NCBI RefSeq assembly: GCF_003597675.1
Contig: NZ_CP030827.1
Location: 62,001 to 126,000 of the forward strand
Reading direction: 5' to 3'
Source of the DNA: Neorhizobium sp. NCHU2750
GTDB taxonomy: Bacteria; Pseudomonadota; Alphaproteobacteria; Rhizobiales; Rhizobiaceae
DNA: 64,000 bases
Shown: piece by piece, positions 19,045-27,719 of the stretch
How positions within the stretch are numbered: position 1 is the first letter of the stretch
Layout: every line of letters begins with the position of its first letter
Program-made: the position numbers and the translations under genes
The notes under the pieces: model-generated
Told to the model about the DNA's origin: nothing
The model's database searches: none
Seen by the model: only the letters and a program-made list of their open reading frames with translations

Positions 19045-19971
19045 ATGATCCTGTGCTGCGGCGAAGCCCTGATTGACATGCTTCCGCGTGAGACGACGCT
19101 GGGCGAGCGGGGCTTTTCGCCCTATGCCGGTGGCGCCGTCTTCAATACTGCGATTGCGTTGGGGCGCCTTGGCGTCCCGGCAGCTTTCTTCACCGGCCTG
19201 TCCGACGACATGATGGGCGACATCCTGCGCGATACTCTGCGCCAGAGCCATGTCGACTTTTCCTATTGCGCCACGCTTTCGCGACCCACGACGATTGCCT
19301 TCGTCAAGCTCGTCGACGGCCACGCTTCCTACGCCTTCTACGACGAAAACACCGCTGGCCGGATGATCACCGAAGCCGATCTGCCGGCGCTCGGCGACGA
19401 TTGCGAGGCGCTGCATTTCGGTGCGATCAGCCTCATCCCGGAACCTTGTGGCTCGACCTACGAGGCGTTGATGGTCCGGGAGCATGAAAAGCGAGTCATC
19501 TCGCTCGATCCGAATATCCGTCCCGGCTTCATCAAGGACAAGGCGTCCCATCTCGCCCGTATCCGCCGCATGGCGGCGATGTCGGATATCGTGAAGTTCT
19601 CGGATGAGGATCTGGCCTGGTTCGGCCTTGAAGGCGACGAGGAGACGCTCGCCCGCCACTGGCTGCATCACGGTGCAAAACTCGTCGTGGTCACCCGCGG
19701 TGCAGAAGGCGCCGTTGGCTACACCGCAAGCCACAAGGTCACGGTGCCGAGCCAAAAGGTGACGGTGGTCGACACAGTCGGCGCCGGTGACACGTTCGAT
19801 GCCGGCATTCTGGCCTCTCTCAAGATGCAGAACCTGCTCACCAAGGCGCAGGTTGCAAGCCTCACCGAAGGCCAGATCGCCAAGGCGCTGTCGCTCGGCG
19901 CCAAGGCCGCTGCCGTCACGGTCTCGCGAGCAGGGGCAAACCCACCTTTCGCGCACGAGATCGGATTGTAA
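19045..19971 (+). CDS. PfkB-family sugar kinase (fructokinase-like)
   Basis: A 308-residue ribokinase/PfkB-fold kinase. The N-terminal glycine signature is YAGGAVFNTAIALGRLG (about residues 28-44). The C-terminal signature VDTVGAGDTFDAG holds the catalytic Asp at about 252 with the anion-hole GAGD at 246-249. Sequence style and length fit fructokinase (fructose to fructose-6-phosphate), and convergent pgi, which uses that product, supports it. Ribokinase or another ketose kinase is the alternative. It starts about 57 bases after pyrE, so co-transcription is possible. Confidence 0.87.
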   Translation: MILCCGEALIDMLPRETTLGERGFSPYAGGAVFNTAIALGRLGVPAAFFTGLSDDMMGDILRDTLRQSHVDFSYCATLSRPTTIAFVKLVDGHASYAFYDENTAGRMITEADLPALGDDCEALHFGAISLIPEPCGSTYEALMVREHEKRVISLDPNIRPGFIKDKASHLARIRRMAAMSDIVKFSDEDLAWFGLEGDEETLARHWLHHGAKLVVVTRGAEGAVGYTASHKVTVPSQKVTVVDTVGAGDTFDAGILASLKMQNLLTKAQVASLTEGQIAKALSLGAKAAAVTVSRAGANPPFAHEIGL

Positions 19972-19991
19972 CCACTACATCCTATCCGAAC

Positions 19992-20029
19992 AAAAAAGCC
20001 CTCCGGAAAGGCGATTCCGGAGGGCTTTC
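19992..20029. terminator. Bidirectional terminator between the sugar kinase and pgi
   Basis: An 11-bp perfect stem, AGCCCTCCGGA / TCCGGAGGGCT, with an eight-base loop. An A-run precedes it and a T-rich segment follows it, so it serves the convergent genes on both strands. Confidence 0.92.
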
Positions 20030-20050
20030 TATTGGTTGCGATTGTCTTGC

Positions 20051-21676
20051 TTACTTCTTCAACCCGGCCAGGGTCTTCACCAACCCTTGCGTCGATGAGT
20101 CATGGCCGGCAGCACTTTCCTTGCCTTCGACGACAGGAAGCAGGCCGGTTGCCAGTTCCTTGCCAAGCTCCACGCCCCACTGGTCGAAGGAGTTGATGCG
20201 GAACAGGACGCCCTCGACGAAGACGCGGTGTTCGTAAAGCGCCACGAGACGACCGAAGGCGAACGGCGTCAGCTTGTCATGCACGAATGTGATCGACGGC
20301 CGATTGCCGGTAAACACGCGATGCGGCGCGATGAAATCGGCCTTCTTGTCGTCCATGCCCTTGGAGGTCAGCTGGGCTTTCGCTTCCTCGAAGGTACGTC
20401 CCTTCATCAGCGCTTCCGACTGCGCCAGGCAATTGGCGATCAGGAGGTCATGCTGGTGGCGCAGCTCCGGCTCGAAACCGTTTGCCGCAATCATGAACTC
20501 GGCCGGTATGATGCTCGTGCCCTGGTGGATCAGCTGATAGAAGGCGTGTTGGCCGTTGGTGCCGGGCTCACCCCAGACGACCGGACCGGAATTGCCCTCG
20601 ACCGGTGTGCCGTCGATCGTGACACCCTTGCCGTTCGATTCCATGTCGAGCTGCTGCAGATAGGCCGGGAAGCGCAGGAGGCGCTGGTCATAGGGCAGGA
20701 TTGCGCGTGTCGGGTATCCCAGCACGTTGCGATGGTAGAAGCCGATCAGGCCGAGCAGCATCGGCAGGTTTTCGCGCACCGGTGCGGACCGGAAATGGTT
20801 GTCCATCGCATGGGCGCCGTCGAGGAAGTGACCGAAGTTTTCCGGTCCGACGGCGATCATAAGCGGCAGGCCGATCGCCGACCAGATCGAGTAGCGTCCG
20901 CCGACCCAATCCCAGAAGCCGAACACCCGTTGAGCATCGATACCGAAGGCGGCCACCTTGTCGAGCGCGGTGGAGACGGCGCAGAAATGATGCTGCACGG
21001 CCGCATCGCCCAGCTTGTCGGCAATGAATTTGCGCGCCGAAGCGGCATTGGTCATCGTCTCGATCGTCGTGAACGTCTTCGATGCGATGATGAACAGCGT
21101 CGTTTCGGCATCGAGCAGCTTCAGCGTATCGGCGATATGGGCGCCGTCGACGTTGGAGACGAAATGGGCTCGCGGGCCGTCATGGAAGGGGGCGAGTGCC
21201 AGCGTCGTCATCACCGGGCCGAGATCGGAGCCGCCGATCCCGATGTTGACGACATCGGTAATCTTCTTGCCGGTGGCGCCCTTTAGCGCACCGGAGCGGA
21301 TGCCATCGGCAAACTTGCCCATGGCGGCAAGCACGGCGTTGACATCCGGCATCACGTCATGGCCGTCGACCAGAACCGGGGTGTTGGAGCGGTTGCGCAG
21401 CGCCGTGTGCAGCACCGCGCGATCCTCGGTGAAATTGATGGCGACACCGGAGAACATCTCCTCGCGCTTCTTCGCCACACCGCCTGCCTCTGCAAGCTTT
21501 TCAAACAGCGCGAGGATCTCCTCGTTCACCGCAGTCTTCGAATAATCCATAGTAAGGTCGTCGAAGCGGGCGCTGAATTTTTCGAAGCGGCCTGCATCCT
21601 TGGCGAAGGCGGCACGAATGTCCGTCGCCTTGGTAGCGTCTGCGGTTGCCTTGAGCTGTTGGACGATGGTCTGCAT
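20051..21676 (-). CDS. pgi: Glucose-6-phosphate isomerase
   Basis: Interconverts glucose-6-phosphate and fructose-6-phosphate. The 541-residue protein matches the classic Pgi length. Visible family signatures are [21 protein letters not shown] (phosphate binding), the [17 protein letters not shown] segment, the [37 protein letters not shown] signature region with its active-site Glu and His, and a C-terminal Lys-containing segment. It lies tail to tail with the fructokinase-like gene, so the two products can act on the same pool. Confidence 0.97.
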   Translation of the reverse strand: MQTIVQQLKATADATKATDIRAAFAKDAGRFEKFSARFDDLTMDYSKTAVNEEILALFEKLAEAGGVAKKREEMFSGVAINFTEDRAVLHTALRNRSNTPVLVDGHDVMPDVNAVLAAMGKFADGIRSGALKGATGKKITDVVNIGIGGSDLGPVMTTLALAPFHDGPRAHFVSNVDGAHIADTLKLLDAETTLFIIASKTFTTIETMTNAASARKFIADKLGDAAVQHHFCAVSTALDKVAAFGIDAQRVFGFWDWVGGRYSIWSAIGLPLMIAVGPENFGHFLDGAHAMDNHFRSAPVRENLPMLLGLIGFYHRNVLGYPTRAILPYDQRLLRFPAYLQQLDMESNGKGVTIDGTPVEGNSGPVVWGEPGTNGQHAFYQLIHQGTSIIPAEFMIAANGFEPELRHQHDLLIANCLAQSEALMKGRTFEEAKAQLTSKGMDDKKADFIAPHRVFTGNRPSITFVHDKLTPFAFGRLVALYEHRVFVEGVLFRINSFDQWGVELGKELATGLLPVVEGKESAAGHDSSTQGLVKTLAGLKK

Positions 21677-21783
21677 GATTTCCTCGCATTCTGCAGAATG
21701 ATGTACGGGAACCTATTCGCTTTCTTGTCCAAATCAAGCGCTGGTGGTGCGTCTTTTGCGTGACCCGCCAGCCAATTGTCTGC

Positions 21784-23031
21784 CTACTGTCCGACCGCCG
21801 TCTCTACTGTGTTACCCACCGCCTGGCCAAAACGGCTGACCTGCTCGTCGTAATTACGCCGCGTCGTCGGGTCGAACACCGCGATCGGCGCGCTGACGGC
21901 AACGCTTGCAGCACCGCCGACGGTCTGTGCCGTGCCGAGCGCGACTGCCCCCAGCCGCTCACCGAGCCCGACATCGCTGTCGGTCACCGTCTGGCCGTCG
22001 ATCAGGCGATTGCCGATCAGTTTTACCACTTCGGGACTTTCGGCGAACTTGCCATGGTTCAGGCTGTCGCCACCGCGAAGCTTGGTGAGGTCGAGCACGA
22101 CGATACCCGCCTTCTCGAATTCGGTGCGATAGGGTTCGACGGTCGGGTCGACCTGGCCCAGCCGATCGATATTGCCGGAGATCCGGCGCGACAGGCCGAG
22201 CGCCCGGTCGTCCTGAGAGACGAACAGGGTGAAATGCGGATGCTTGGGGCCGAGCTCGGCAAACTGCCGGCTGAACACGTCGACATCGAGATCGGGTGAG
22301 GCAAGGATAACATTGGTGATCTTCGGCGCTACACGGCCGTCGCGGATTGCCATCTGGCGCAAGGCCTCGACCGTCAGCCACGATCCCATCGAATGAGCCA
22401 TGACCGTGACTTCGCCAACCGTCGGATCGGTGGCGAGGCGCCTGAGCATGCTCTCCAGCGCGTCACGGGAATAGTTGGTGCTTTCCTTGTCGTAATTATA
22501 GGCGAAGATGCTGCCGCGCGACGGCCAGGTGAACAGGACAGGGGTCGCATCCGTCTTGGAATCGTGGACGATCTGGGCGAACCGGTAGACGGCATCTTCG
22601 TAGCGGTTGTTGAAGCCGTGCACGAACACCATCACCCGCCGGCTCTTGGTCAGATGGCCGTGCAGCCAACTCCTCGCGTCATCCATCTTCATCGGCGTGA
22701 CCGACAGCGTGGCAAATTCCTTGCTCGGATCTGCAGGAAGCTTGCGGGGCCATTCCACCTGGCCCACCTTGCGGTTCTTGTCCGGCGGTATGGAAACCGA
22801 GATCTCCGTGACTGCAGGTTCGCTCCCGCGCTCTCCCGAAAACAGGACACCGGGAACGGTGCTGGGCCGCCGGGTGGTCGCCACCAGAACGTCGACCTTG
22901 GTGGCTCCGGCGGGCTCGGCCGCGGTGCTGGGGATGAGCACGCCCTGAGGTCGTCCCGCACAGCCCGAAAGGGCGGCGAGAATGGTGGCGACGGCGATCA
23001 GGCGAAACGAAAATCCGGCACGGTCTTGCAA
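21784..23031 (-). CDS. Lipoprotein alpha/beta hydrolase (DUF900 type)
   Basis: A 415-residue predicted lipoprotein. The lipobox LSGC ends at Cys24 after a hydrophobic signal, so mature protein would be tethered to a membrane. The hydrolase core shows FVHGFNN (oxyanion strand, about 137-142), the TWPSRGS segment, and the nucleophile elbow AHSMGS (Ser214), followed by LASPDLDVD, the likely acid. This is the DUF900 group of bacterial esterase/lipase-like proteins, whose substrates are mostly unknown. About 107 bases separate it from pgi. Confidence 0.85.
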   Translation of the reverse strand: MQDRAGFSFRLIAVATILAALSGCAGRPQGVLIPSTAAEPAGATKVDVLVATTRRPSTVPGVLFSGERGSEPAVTEISVSIPPDKNRKVGQVEWPRKLPADPSKEFATLSVTPMKMDDARSWLHGHLTKSRRVMVFVHGFNNRYEDAVYRFAQIVHDSKTDATPVLFTWPSRGSIFAYNYDKESTNYSRDALESMLRRLATDPTVGEVTVMAHSMGSWLTVEALRQMAIRDGRVAPKITNVILASPDLDVDVFSRQFAELGPKHPHFTLFVSQDDRALGLSRRISGNIDRLGQVDPTVEPYRTEFEKAGIVVLDLTKLRGGDSLNHGKFAESPEVVKLIGNRLIDGQTVTDSDVGLGERLGAVALGTAQTVGGAASVAVSAPIAVFDPTTRRNYDEQVSRFGQAVGNTVETAVGQ

Positions 23032-23170
23032 GCGAACTCCAACAGCATTCCCCGGCTCCGTCAGAAGCGCTAACCAAGCTTTGTCTTACCGTCTACCGTT
23101 AATCGGAATATTACAGTTGCTCGCAAACCGATGTTTCGCTGCCTGTCGCCTCCGGGCAACGGTTGCACCT

Positions 23171-24874
23171 CTACCGCAATTCCCGCCGCAGGATCTTGCC
23201 CACATTCGACTTTGGTAACTGGTCGCGGAATTCGATGAAGCGCGGCCGCTTGTAATTGGTCAGGTTGGCGGCGCAATGGGCCTTCACGTCCGCTTCGGTC
23301 AGCGCCGGGTCCTTCTTCACCACGAACAGCTTCACCGCCTCGCCGGAATGCTGGTCGGGTATGCCGATTGCCGCGCATTCCAGGACACCTGGATGCATCG
23401 CTGCCACTTCCTCGACCTCGTTCGGATAGACGTTGAAGCCGGAGACGAGGATCATGTCCTTCTTGCGGTCGACGATCTTGGTATAGCCGCGGGCATCCAT
23501 ATAGCCCATGTCGCCGGTGCGGAAGAAGGCATCCGGCGTCATCACCTTGGCAGTCTCGTCCGGGCGGTTCCAGTAGCCTGCCATCACCTGCGGCCCGCGA
23601 ATGCAGATCTCGCCGACATTGCCGAGTTCCACCTCGTGGCCATCGTCGTCGCGGATCGAAATCTCGGTCGAGGAGACAGGCAGGCCGATCATGCCGGAAA
23701 ATTCCGTCGTATCCAGTCGATTGGCCGTGGCGACCGGCGATGTCTCCGACAGCCCGTAACCCTCGGTGATCGGAGATCCGGTCATGGCGAGCCACCGCTC
23801 CGCCACCGGCCGCTGTACCGACATGCCGCCGCCGAACACGAGGATCAGCGAGGAATGGTCGAGTTTCTGGAAGTCGGCATTGTTCATCAGTGCGTTGAAC
23901 AGCGTGTTGAGGCCAGGAAAGACATGCACCGGATATCTCTGCAATTCCTTGACGAAGGCAGGGATATCCCGCGGGTTGGCGATCAACAGGTTATGACTGC
24001 CTGTCGCCACCCCCATCAGCGAATTCACCGTCAGCGCGAAGATGTGATAGAGCGGCAGCGCGCAGAGAAACTGCAATTGATGCGGTCGCGGCTTGGTCAG
24101 GAACGCGGTCTCGAGCCATGTCCCCATCTGCTCCCTGTTGGCCAGCAGATTGGCATGGGTAAGGATCGCGCCCTTCGAGACGCCCGTCGTGCCGCCCGTA
24201 TATTGCAGGAAGGCAATGTCGTGAGGGCCGACATCAAACGGTTGCGGCGCCGTCGCTGCCGCCTGCGCTCCCTGCGCAAGCGCCTGCTTGAAACTTAGAT
24301 GCCCCGGCAGCGACCATTGGGGCACCAGCTTCTTGACCTTGCGGACGACCAGATTGACGATATGCCCCTTGGCGCCGAGCATGTCGCCCATCGTCGCCAC
24401 GACCACGTGTCTGACCTCGGTGGCCGGCAGCACCTTCTCGGCGTTCGCCGCGAAATTTTCCAAAATGAAAAGCGCCTTGGCGCCCGAATCCTTCAGCTGG
24501 TATTCGAGTTCGCGCGGCGTATAGAGCGGATTGACATTGACCACCACGAGCCCGGCGCGAAGGATACCATAGACGATAACCGGGTTCTGCAGCACGTTCG
24601 GCAGCATCACCGCAACACGGTCACCCTTTTGCAATCCGCGGCTGAGCAGCCAGGCGGTGATCTTGCTACTCTCGGCTTCCAGCTGACGGAAGGTCAGCGT
24701 CTTGCCCATGCTGGTAAACGCCGGGCGGTCGGCATAACGCGAGCAGCTTTCCTCGAACAGGTCTCCGAGAGAACGATGCGCCAGCGGGGGTATCTCCTCC
24801 GGCACGCCGGGCGGATAGGATGCGAGCCAAATCTTGTGCGGATTGGTCGGGGCTCTTGCCGCCTGTTCGTTCAT
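23171..24874 (-). CDS. fadD: Long-chain fatty acid-CoA ligase
   Basis: A 567-residue AMP-forming acyl-CoA synthetase. The ATP-binding P-loop is QYTGGTTGVSKGAI, the adenylate-binding GYGLSETSP segment follows, and the C-terminal hinge and lysine motifs are TGDMGYMDARGY and KSNVGKILRREL. The LPLYHIFALTVN stretch is a hallmark of the FadD group that activates long-chain fatty acids. The start MNEQAAR at 24874 is chosen for GGAGG eight bases upstream; the frame is open 22 codons further. It precedes the DUF900 gene on the same strand by about 140 bases, so the two may be loosely linked. Confidence 0.92.
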   Translation of the reverse strand: MNEQAARAPTNPHKIWLASYPPGVPEEIPPLAHRSLGDLFEESCSRYADRPAFTSMGKTLTFRQLEAESSKITAWLLSRGLQKGDRVAVMLPNVLQNPVIVYGILRAGLVVVNVNPLYTPRELEYQLKDSGAKALFILENFAANAEKVLPATEVRHVVVATMGDMLGAKGHIVNLVVRKVKKLVPQWSLPGHLSFKQALAQGAQAAATAPQPFDVGPHDIAFLQYTGGTTGVSKGAILTHANLLANREQMGTWLETAFLTKPRPHQLQFLCALPLYHIFALTVNSLMGVATGSHNLLIANPRDIPAFVKELQRYPVHVFPGLNTLFNALMNNADFQKLDHSSLILVFGGGMSVQRPVAERWLAMTGSPITEGYGLSETSPVATANRLDTTEFSGMIGLPVSSTEISIRDDDGHEVELGNVGEICIRGPQVMAGYWNRPDETAKVMTPDAFFRTGDMGYMDARGYTKIVDRKKDMILVSGFNVYPNEVEEVAAMHPGVLECAAIGIPDQHSGEAVKLFVVKKDPALTEADVKAHCAANLTNYKRPRFIEFRDQLPKSNVGKILRRELR

Positions 24875-25100
24875 GAGAGCATCCTCCATGCTCGTTGGCA
24901 TTGTTTCAAGGCGGCGGAAAAGTCCTCCACTTCCCCGCAACCTATATTAGGTCATTCGCAGGCGATCGGAAAGACCACCCCATTCTCGGACAGCTATCTG
25001 ACTTTAACGTAAGCGTCAATTGTCGCATGTCGTGGGAACGATCGCTGCCCTCGATAGTTCTATCATCGTGACAGGCAAAACGACCCCAAGGAGGTATGTC

Positions 25101-25493
25101 ATGCTGCATCATGAACCCCGTCCGGGACAGGATCCCTATGTGAAGGATACCCCGTCGCTGATCGCCAGCGACAAGGTGGAAGGCACGGCGGTCTATGGCG
25201 CCGATGGCAAGAGGATCGGCTCGATCGAACGCATTCTTCTTGAAAAGCGCGGTGGTCGCGTCGGTTATGCCGTGTTGAGCTTCGGCGGCTTCCTCGGCAT
25301 CGGCGATGATTATTACCCGCTGCCATGGGAAAAGCTGCGCTATGACGAACAGCTCGACGGTTACCGCATCGACCTGACCAAGGACCAGATCACCGGCGCG
25401 CCCCGATATCACGACCTCGAAGACGAGAGCTGGTATCGCGCCAAGGACCGAACGATCTATGATTATTACGGCGTGCCGCCTTACTGGATGTAA
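25101..25493 (+). CDS. PRC-barrel domain protein
   Basis: A 130-residue cytoplasmic protein. A PRC-barrel covers about residues 18-85: LIASDKVEGTAVYGADGKRIGSIE, then VGYAVLSFGGFLGIGDDYYPLPWEKLRYDEQL. The tail is rich in Tyr and Trp (ESWYRAKDRTIYDYYGVPPYW). PRC-barrels bind RNA or other partners, as in RimM and photosynthetic reaction-centre H subunits; the exact role of these short rhizobial versions is not clear. The start is fixed by AAGGAGGT six bases before the ATG. The frame is open upstream to 25020. Confidence 0.88.
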   Translation: MLHHEPRPGQDPYVKDTPSLIASDKVEGTAVYGADGKRIGSIERILLEKRGGRVGYAVLSFGGFLGIGDDYYPLPWEKLRYDEQLDGYRIDLTKDQITGAPRYHDLEDESWYRAKDRTIYDYYGVPPYWM

Positions 25494-25513
25494 GCCAGCC
25501 CCAGTTATTCCCG

Positions 25514-25544
25514 AGAGAGGCTCCGCAAGGGGCCTCTTTTCGTT
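25514..25544 (+). terminator. Terminator after the PRC-barrel gene
   Basis: The stem AGAGGCTCC / GGGGCCTCT with a GCAA loop is followed by TTTT. It lies about 20 bases after the stop. Confidence 0.8.
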
Positions 25545-25595
25545 TGTTTAAGTCTCTTCTGGCAGGGTCCCGCCACGGCGATGCGAGCCGACGGG

Positions 25596-26714
25596 ATGAG
25601 CGATATGGTCGAAAAAGCGGGCGGCGTACGTGATCTGGAACGGGAAGATCTTCCCGCCGTCGCAGCCCTGTTTCAGAAGACCTTTCGCCGGTCCGAGCCG
25701 GCTCGCCCGTCGATGGTCAGCTACCTAAGCGAAACCCTGTTCGACCATCCGTGGTATGACGAAGAGATCCGCTCCAAGGTCTTCGTCAATCCGGACGGCA
25801 ATATCGGAGGTTTCATCGGCGTTTTTCCCTCCCGCCTTGAACTGGAGGGGCGCCTCCTGCGTGCAGCTTTCGCCGGTTCGATGATGGTGGATCGCCACGA
25901 GCAGAACCCGCTTGCCGGTGCGCGCCTGTTGCGCGCCTTCCTTTCCGGCCCCCAGGATATTTCGCTGACCGAAACGGCCAATGCGGTGGCGCTTGGCATG
26001 TGGCAGAAACTCGCGCTTCCGCTCGATATCGCCTACAGCCTCAACTGGCTGCGCGTATTGCGCCCGGCCGGCACGGCGATACAGATCGCCGAACGCGGCA
26101 TGAAGGCGGCGCGTTTCCTTCGTCCCGTCGCCTCGCTCACTGACGGTATCATCGAGCGTGCCGGCCTCAAGGGCTTTCGCGTGCCGCCGATGCAGGGGAT
26201 AGGCCGCACGAATTTCTGGGATGCCTCCCGCGAAGAATTTTCCAACGCCATGCTGAAACTCGCCGAGCGGTTTCCGCTGCGCCCGCAATGGGATCGAGCC
26301 TCGCTGCAATGGTTCATGGATCAGGCCGAGGCCAAGCGCCAGTTCGGCAAGCCCTCGTGGCGCATTGCCGAAAATCGCAGCGGCGATCTGGTCGGATGCT
26401 ATGTCTATTATGGTCGTCCCGGCGGTATCGGCTGGCTGCTACAGGCGCTTTGCGCCCCGAACGTGGCGGGCGAATTGGTGGACGACCTGTTTGCCCAGGC
26501 CGATGCAGCCGGCTGTGTGGCGGTCCGCGGTGCCGGCCATCCCTGGCTGACGCCGGAACTGATCAGCCGCAAGACGCTGTTTTACGGCCGGGCCTTCTTC
26601 GTCGCCCATGCCAAAGACAAGAGCCTGCTTCAGCCAATCAAGGCGGGAGAAGCCTTGATCAGCGGCCTTGCCGGTGAAAACTGGACAAGGCTGATCGGCG
26701 ACGATTTCGACTGA
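25596..26714 (+). CDS. GNAT-fold acyltransferase-like protein
   Basis: A 372-residue protein of no confidently assigned family. The N-terminal half looks like a GNAT domain: RDLEREDLPAVAALFQKTF at the start (beta1-alpha1) and the AFAGSMMVDRHEQNPLAGARLLRAFL stretch in the place of the acyl-CoA binding strand and loop. The C-terminal half has a second alpha/beta unit (GDLVGCYVYYGRPGG through the final LLQPIKAGEAL). No membrane segment is seen. It ends six bases before the end of the convergent NadE-like gene and could act with the carrier-protein operon, which is inference. The start at 25596 is uncertain; 25581 is also possible. Confidence 0.6.
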   Translation: MSDMVEKAGGVRDLEREDLPAVAALFQKTFRRSEPARPSMVSYLSETLFDHPWYDEEIRSKVFVNPDGNIGGFIGVFPSRLELEGRLLRAAFAGSMMVDRHEQNPLAGARLLRAFLSGPQDISLTETANAVALGMWQKLALPLDIAYSLNWLRVLRPAGTAIQIAERGMKAARFLRPVASLTDGIIERAGLKGFRVPPMQGIGRTNFWDASREEFSNAMLKLAERFPLRPQWDRASLQWFMDQAEAKRQFGKPSWRIAENRSGDLVGCYVYYGRPGGIGWLLQALCAPNVAGELVDDLFAQADAAGCVAVRGAGHPWLTPELISRKTLFYGRAFFVAHAKDKSLLQPIKAGEALISGLAGENWTRLIGDDFD

Positions 26715-26720
26715 GCTCGG

Positions 26721-27719
26721 TCAGTCGAGCATGGTCACCGGCCGTGCATGCAGATAGTCCGCCACCTTGCGTTTCGAGGCGATATTGCGCCAGACGGCAT
26801 CCACCTGATCCGGCGTCAGTGAAGCCGCCTCGGCCGTTTCCTCACGCGAAATGCCCCGGTCGAGCGCATAGAGGCAAAGATCCATCCGGTCATAGGGAAG
26901 CGAGAAATAATACTCGTCCTGCCCCTGCGGTAGCGACCATGTATCCGTCGTCGGCGGGCGGCGGCGGATTTCTTCCGGCACGCCCAGAGCTTCGGCCAGC
27001 TGATAGACCTGTGTCTTGTAGAGATGCGCGATCGGCTTGAAATCGGCAGCCCCGTCGCCGTTCTTGACGAAGAAGCCCTGATCGTATTCCAGCCGGTTCG
27101 GCGTGCCGGCCACGGCAAAGTTCAGCCGGTCGGCATGGTAATATTCGATCTGCTTGCGGGTCCGCTGTTTCATGTTCGCCGCTGCGATCATGCCGAGATA
27201 GACGTCGAGCGGCATCCGGTGCCGGCTCTGCTCGCCTTGCGGGTTGGCAACCACCAGCCAGGAAATATTGTAGCCACGCCCGGTCAATGCATCCTCCAGC
27301 ACTACCTTGCAGCCCCAGCCATCGGAAAATTCCGGCACGATCTGGCGGATGAAGCCGTCGCGGCGGGCATAGCAGCCCTGGGCGGCGAGCGATGGCCCGA
27401 TATCTTCCAGCACCGTGTCGATGCCGACGGCTTCCGCCAGCGCCGTGCCGAGCCGCAGACTGTCCGGGTCGCTGTCATGCTCGGGCATGAACACGCCGGT
27501 TACCTTGCCCTTGCCGAGCGCGCGCGCACAGAGCGCCGCCGTCACGCTGGAATCGATGCCGCCGGAAAGCCCGAGCACGACACCCCGCTTGCGCAGGTCC
27601 TTGAGCACGGTGAGACGCAGCCAGTCGCAGATGCGCTCGATCTCGGCTTCCGCATCAAGCACGAGGCTTTCGGCAGAAAAGGCGGCAGTCCCTTTCGAAA
27701 GGGCAGGGCTGTTGGTCAT
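26721..27719 (-). CDS. NAD synthase-like ammonia-dependent amidating enzyme
   Basis: A 332-residue protein with the NadE synthetase domain only. The ATP pyrophosphatase loop LGLSGGIDSSVTAAL lies near residues 49-63, with RRRPPTTD and KDGAADFK/AHLYKT segments later in the chain. It has no N-terminal glutaminase (nitrilase) domain, unlike the long glutamine-dependent NadE of many proteobacteria. The family adenylates a carboxylate and amidates it with ammonia. It is translationally coupled to the AMP ligase (ATGA overlap), and its place in an operon with a carrier protein suggests a substrate other than nicotinic acid adenine dinucleotide. A housekeeping NAD synthase cannot be excluded. Confidence 0.82.
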   Translation of the reverse strand: MTNSPALSKGTAAFSAESLVLDAEAEIERICDWLRLTVLKDLRKRGVVLGLSGGIDSSVTAALCARALGKGKVTGVFMPEHDSDPDSLRLGTALAEAVGIDTVLEDIGPSLAAQGCYARRDGFIRQIVPEFSDGWGCKVVLEDALTGRGYNISWLVVANPQGEQSRHRMPLDVYLGMIAAANMKQRTRKQIEYYHADRLNFAVAGTPNRLEYDQGFFVKNGDGAADFKPIAHLYKTQVYQLAEALGVPEEIRRRPPTTDTWSLPQGQDEYYFSLPYDRMDLCLYALDRGISREETAEAASLTPDQVDAVWRNIASKRKVADYLHARPVTMLD

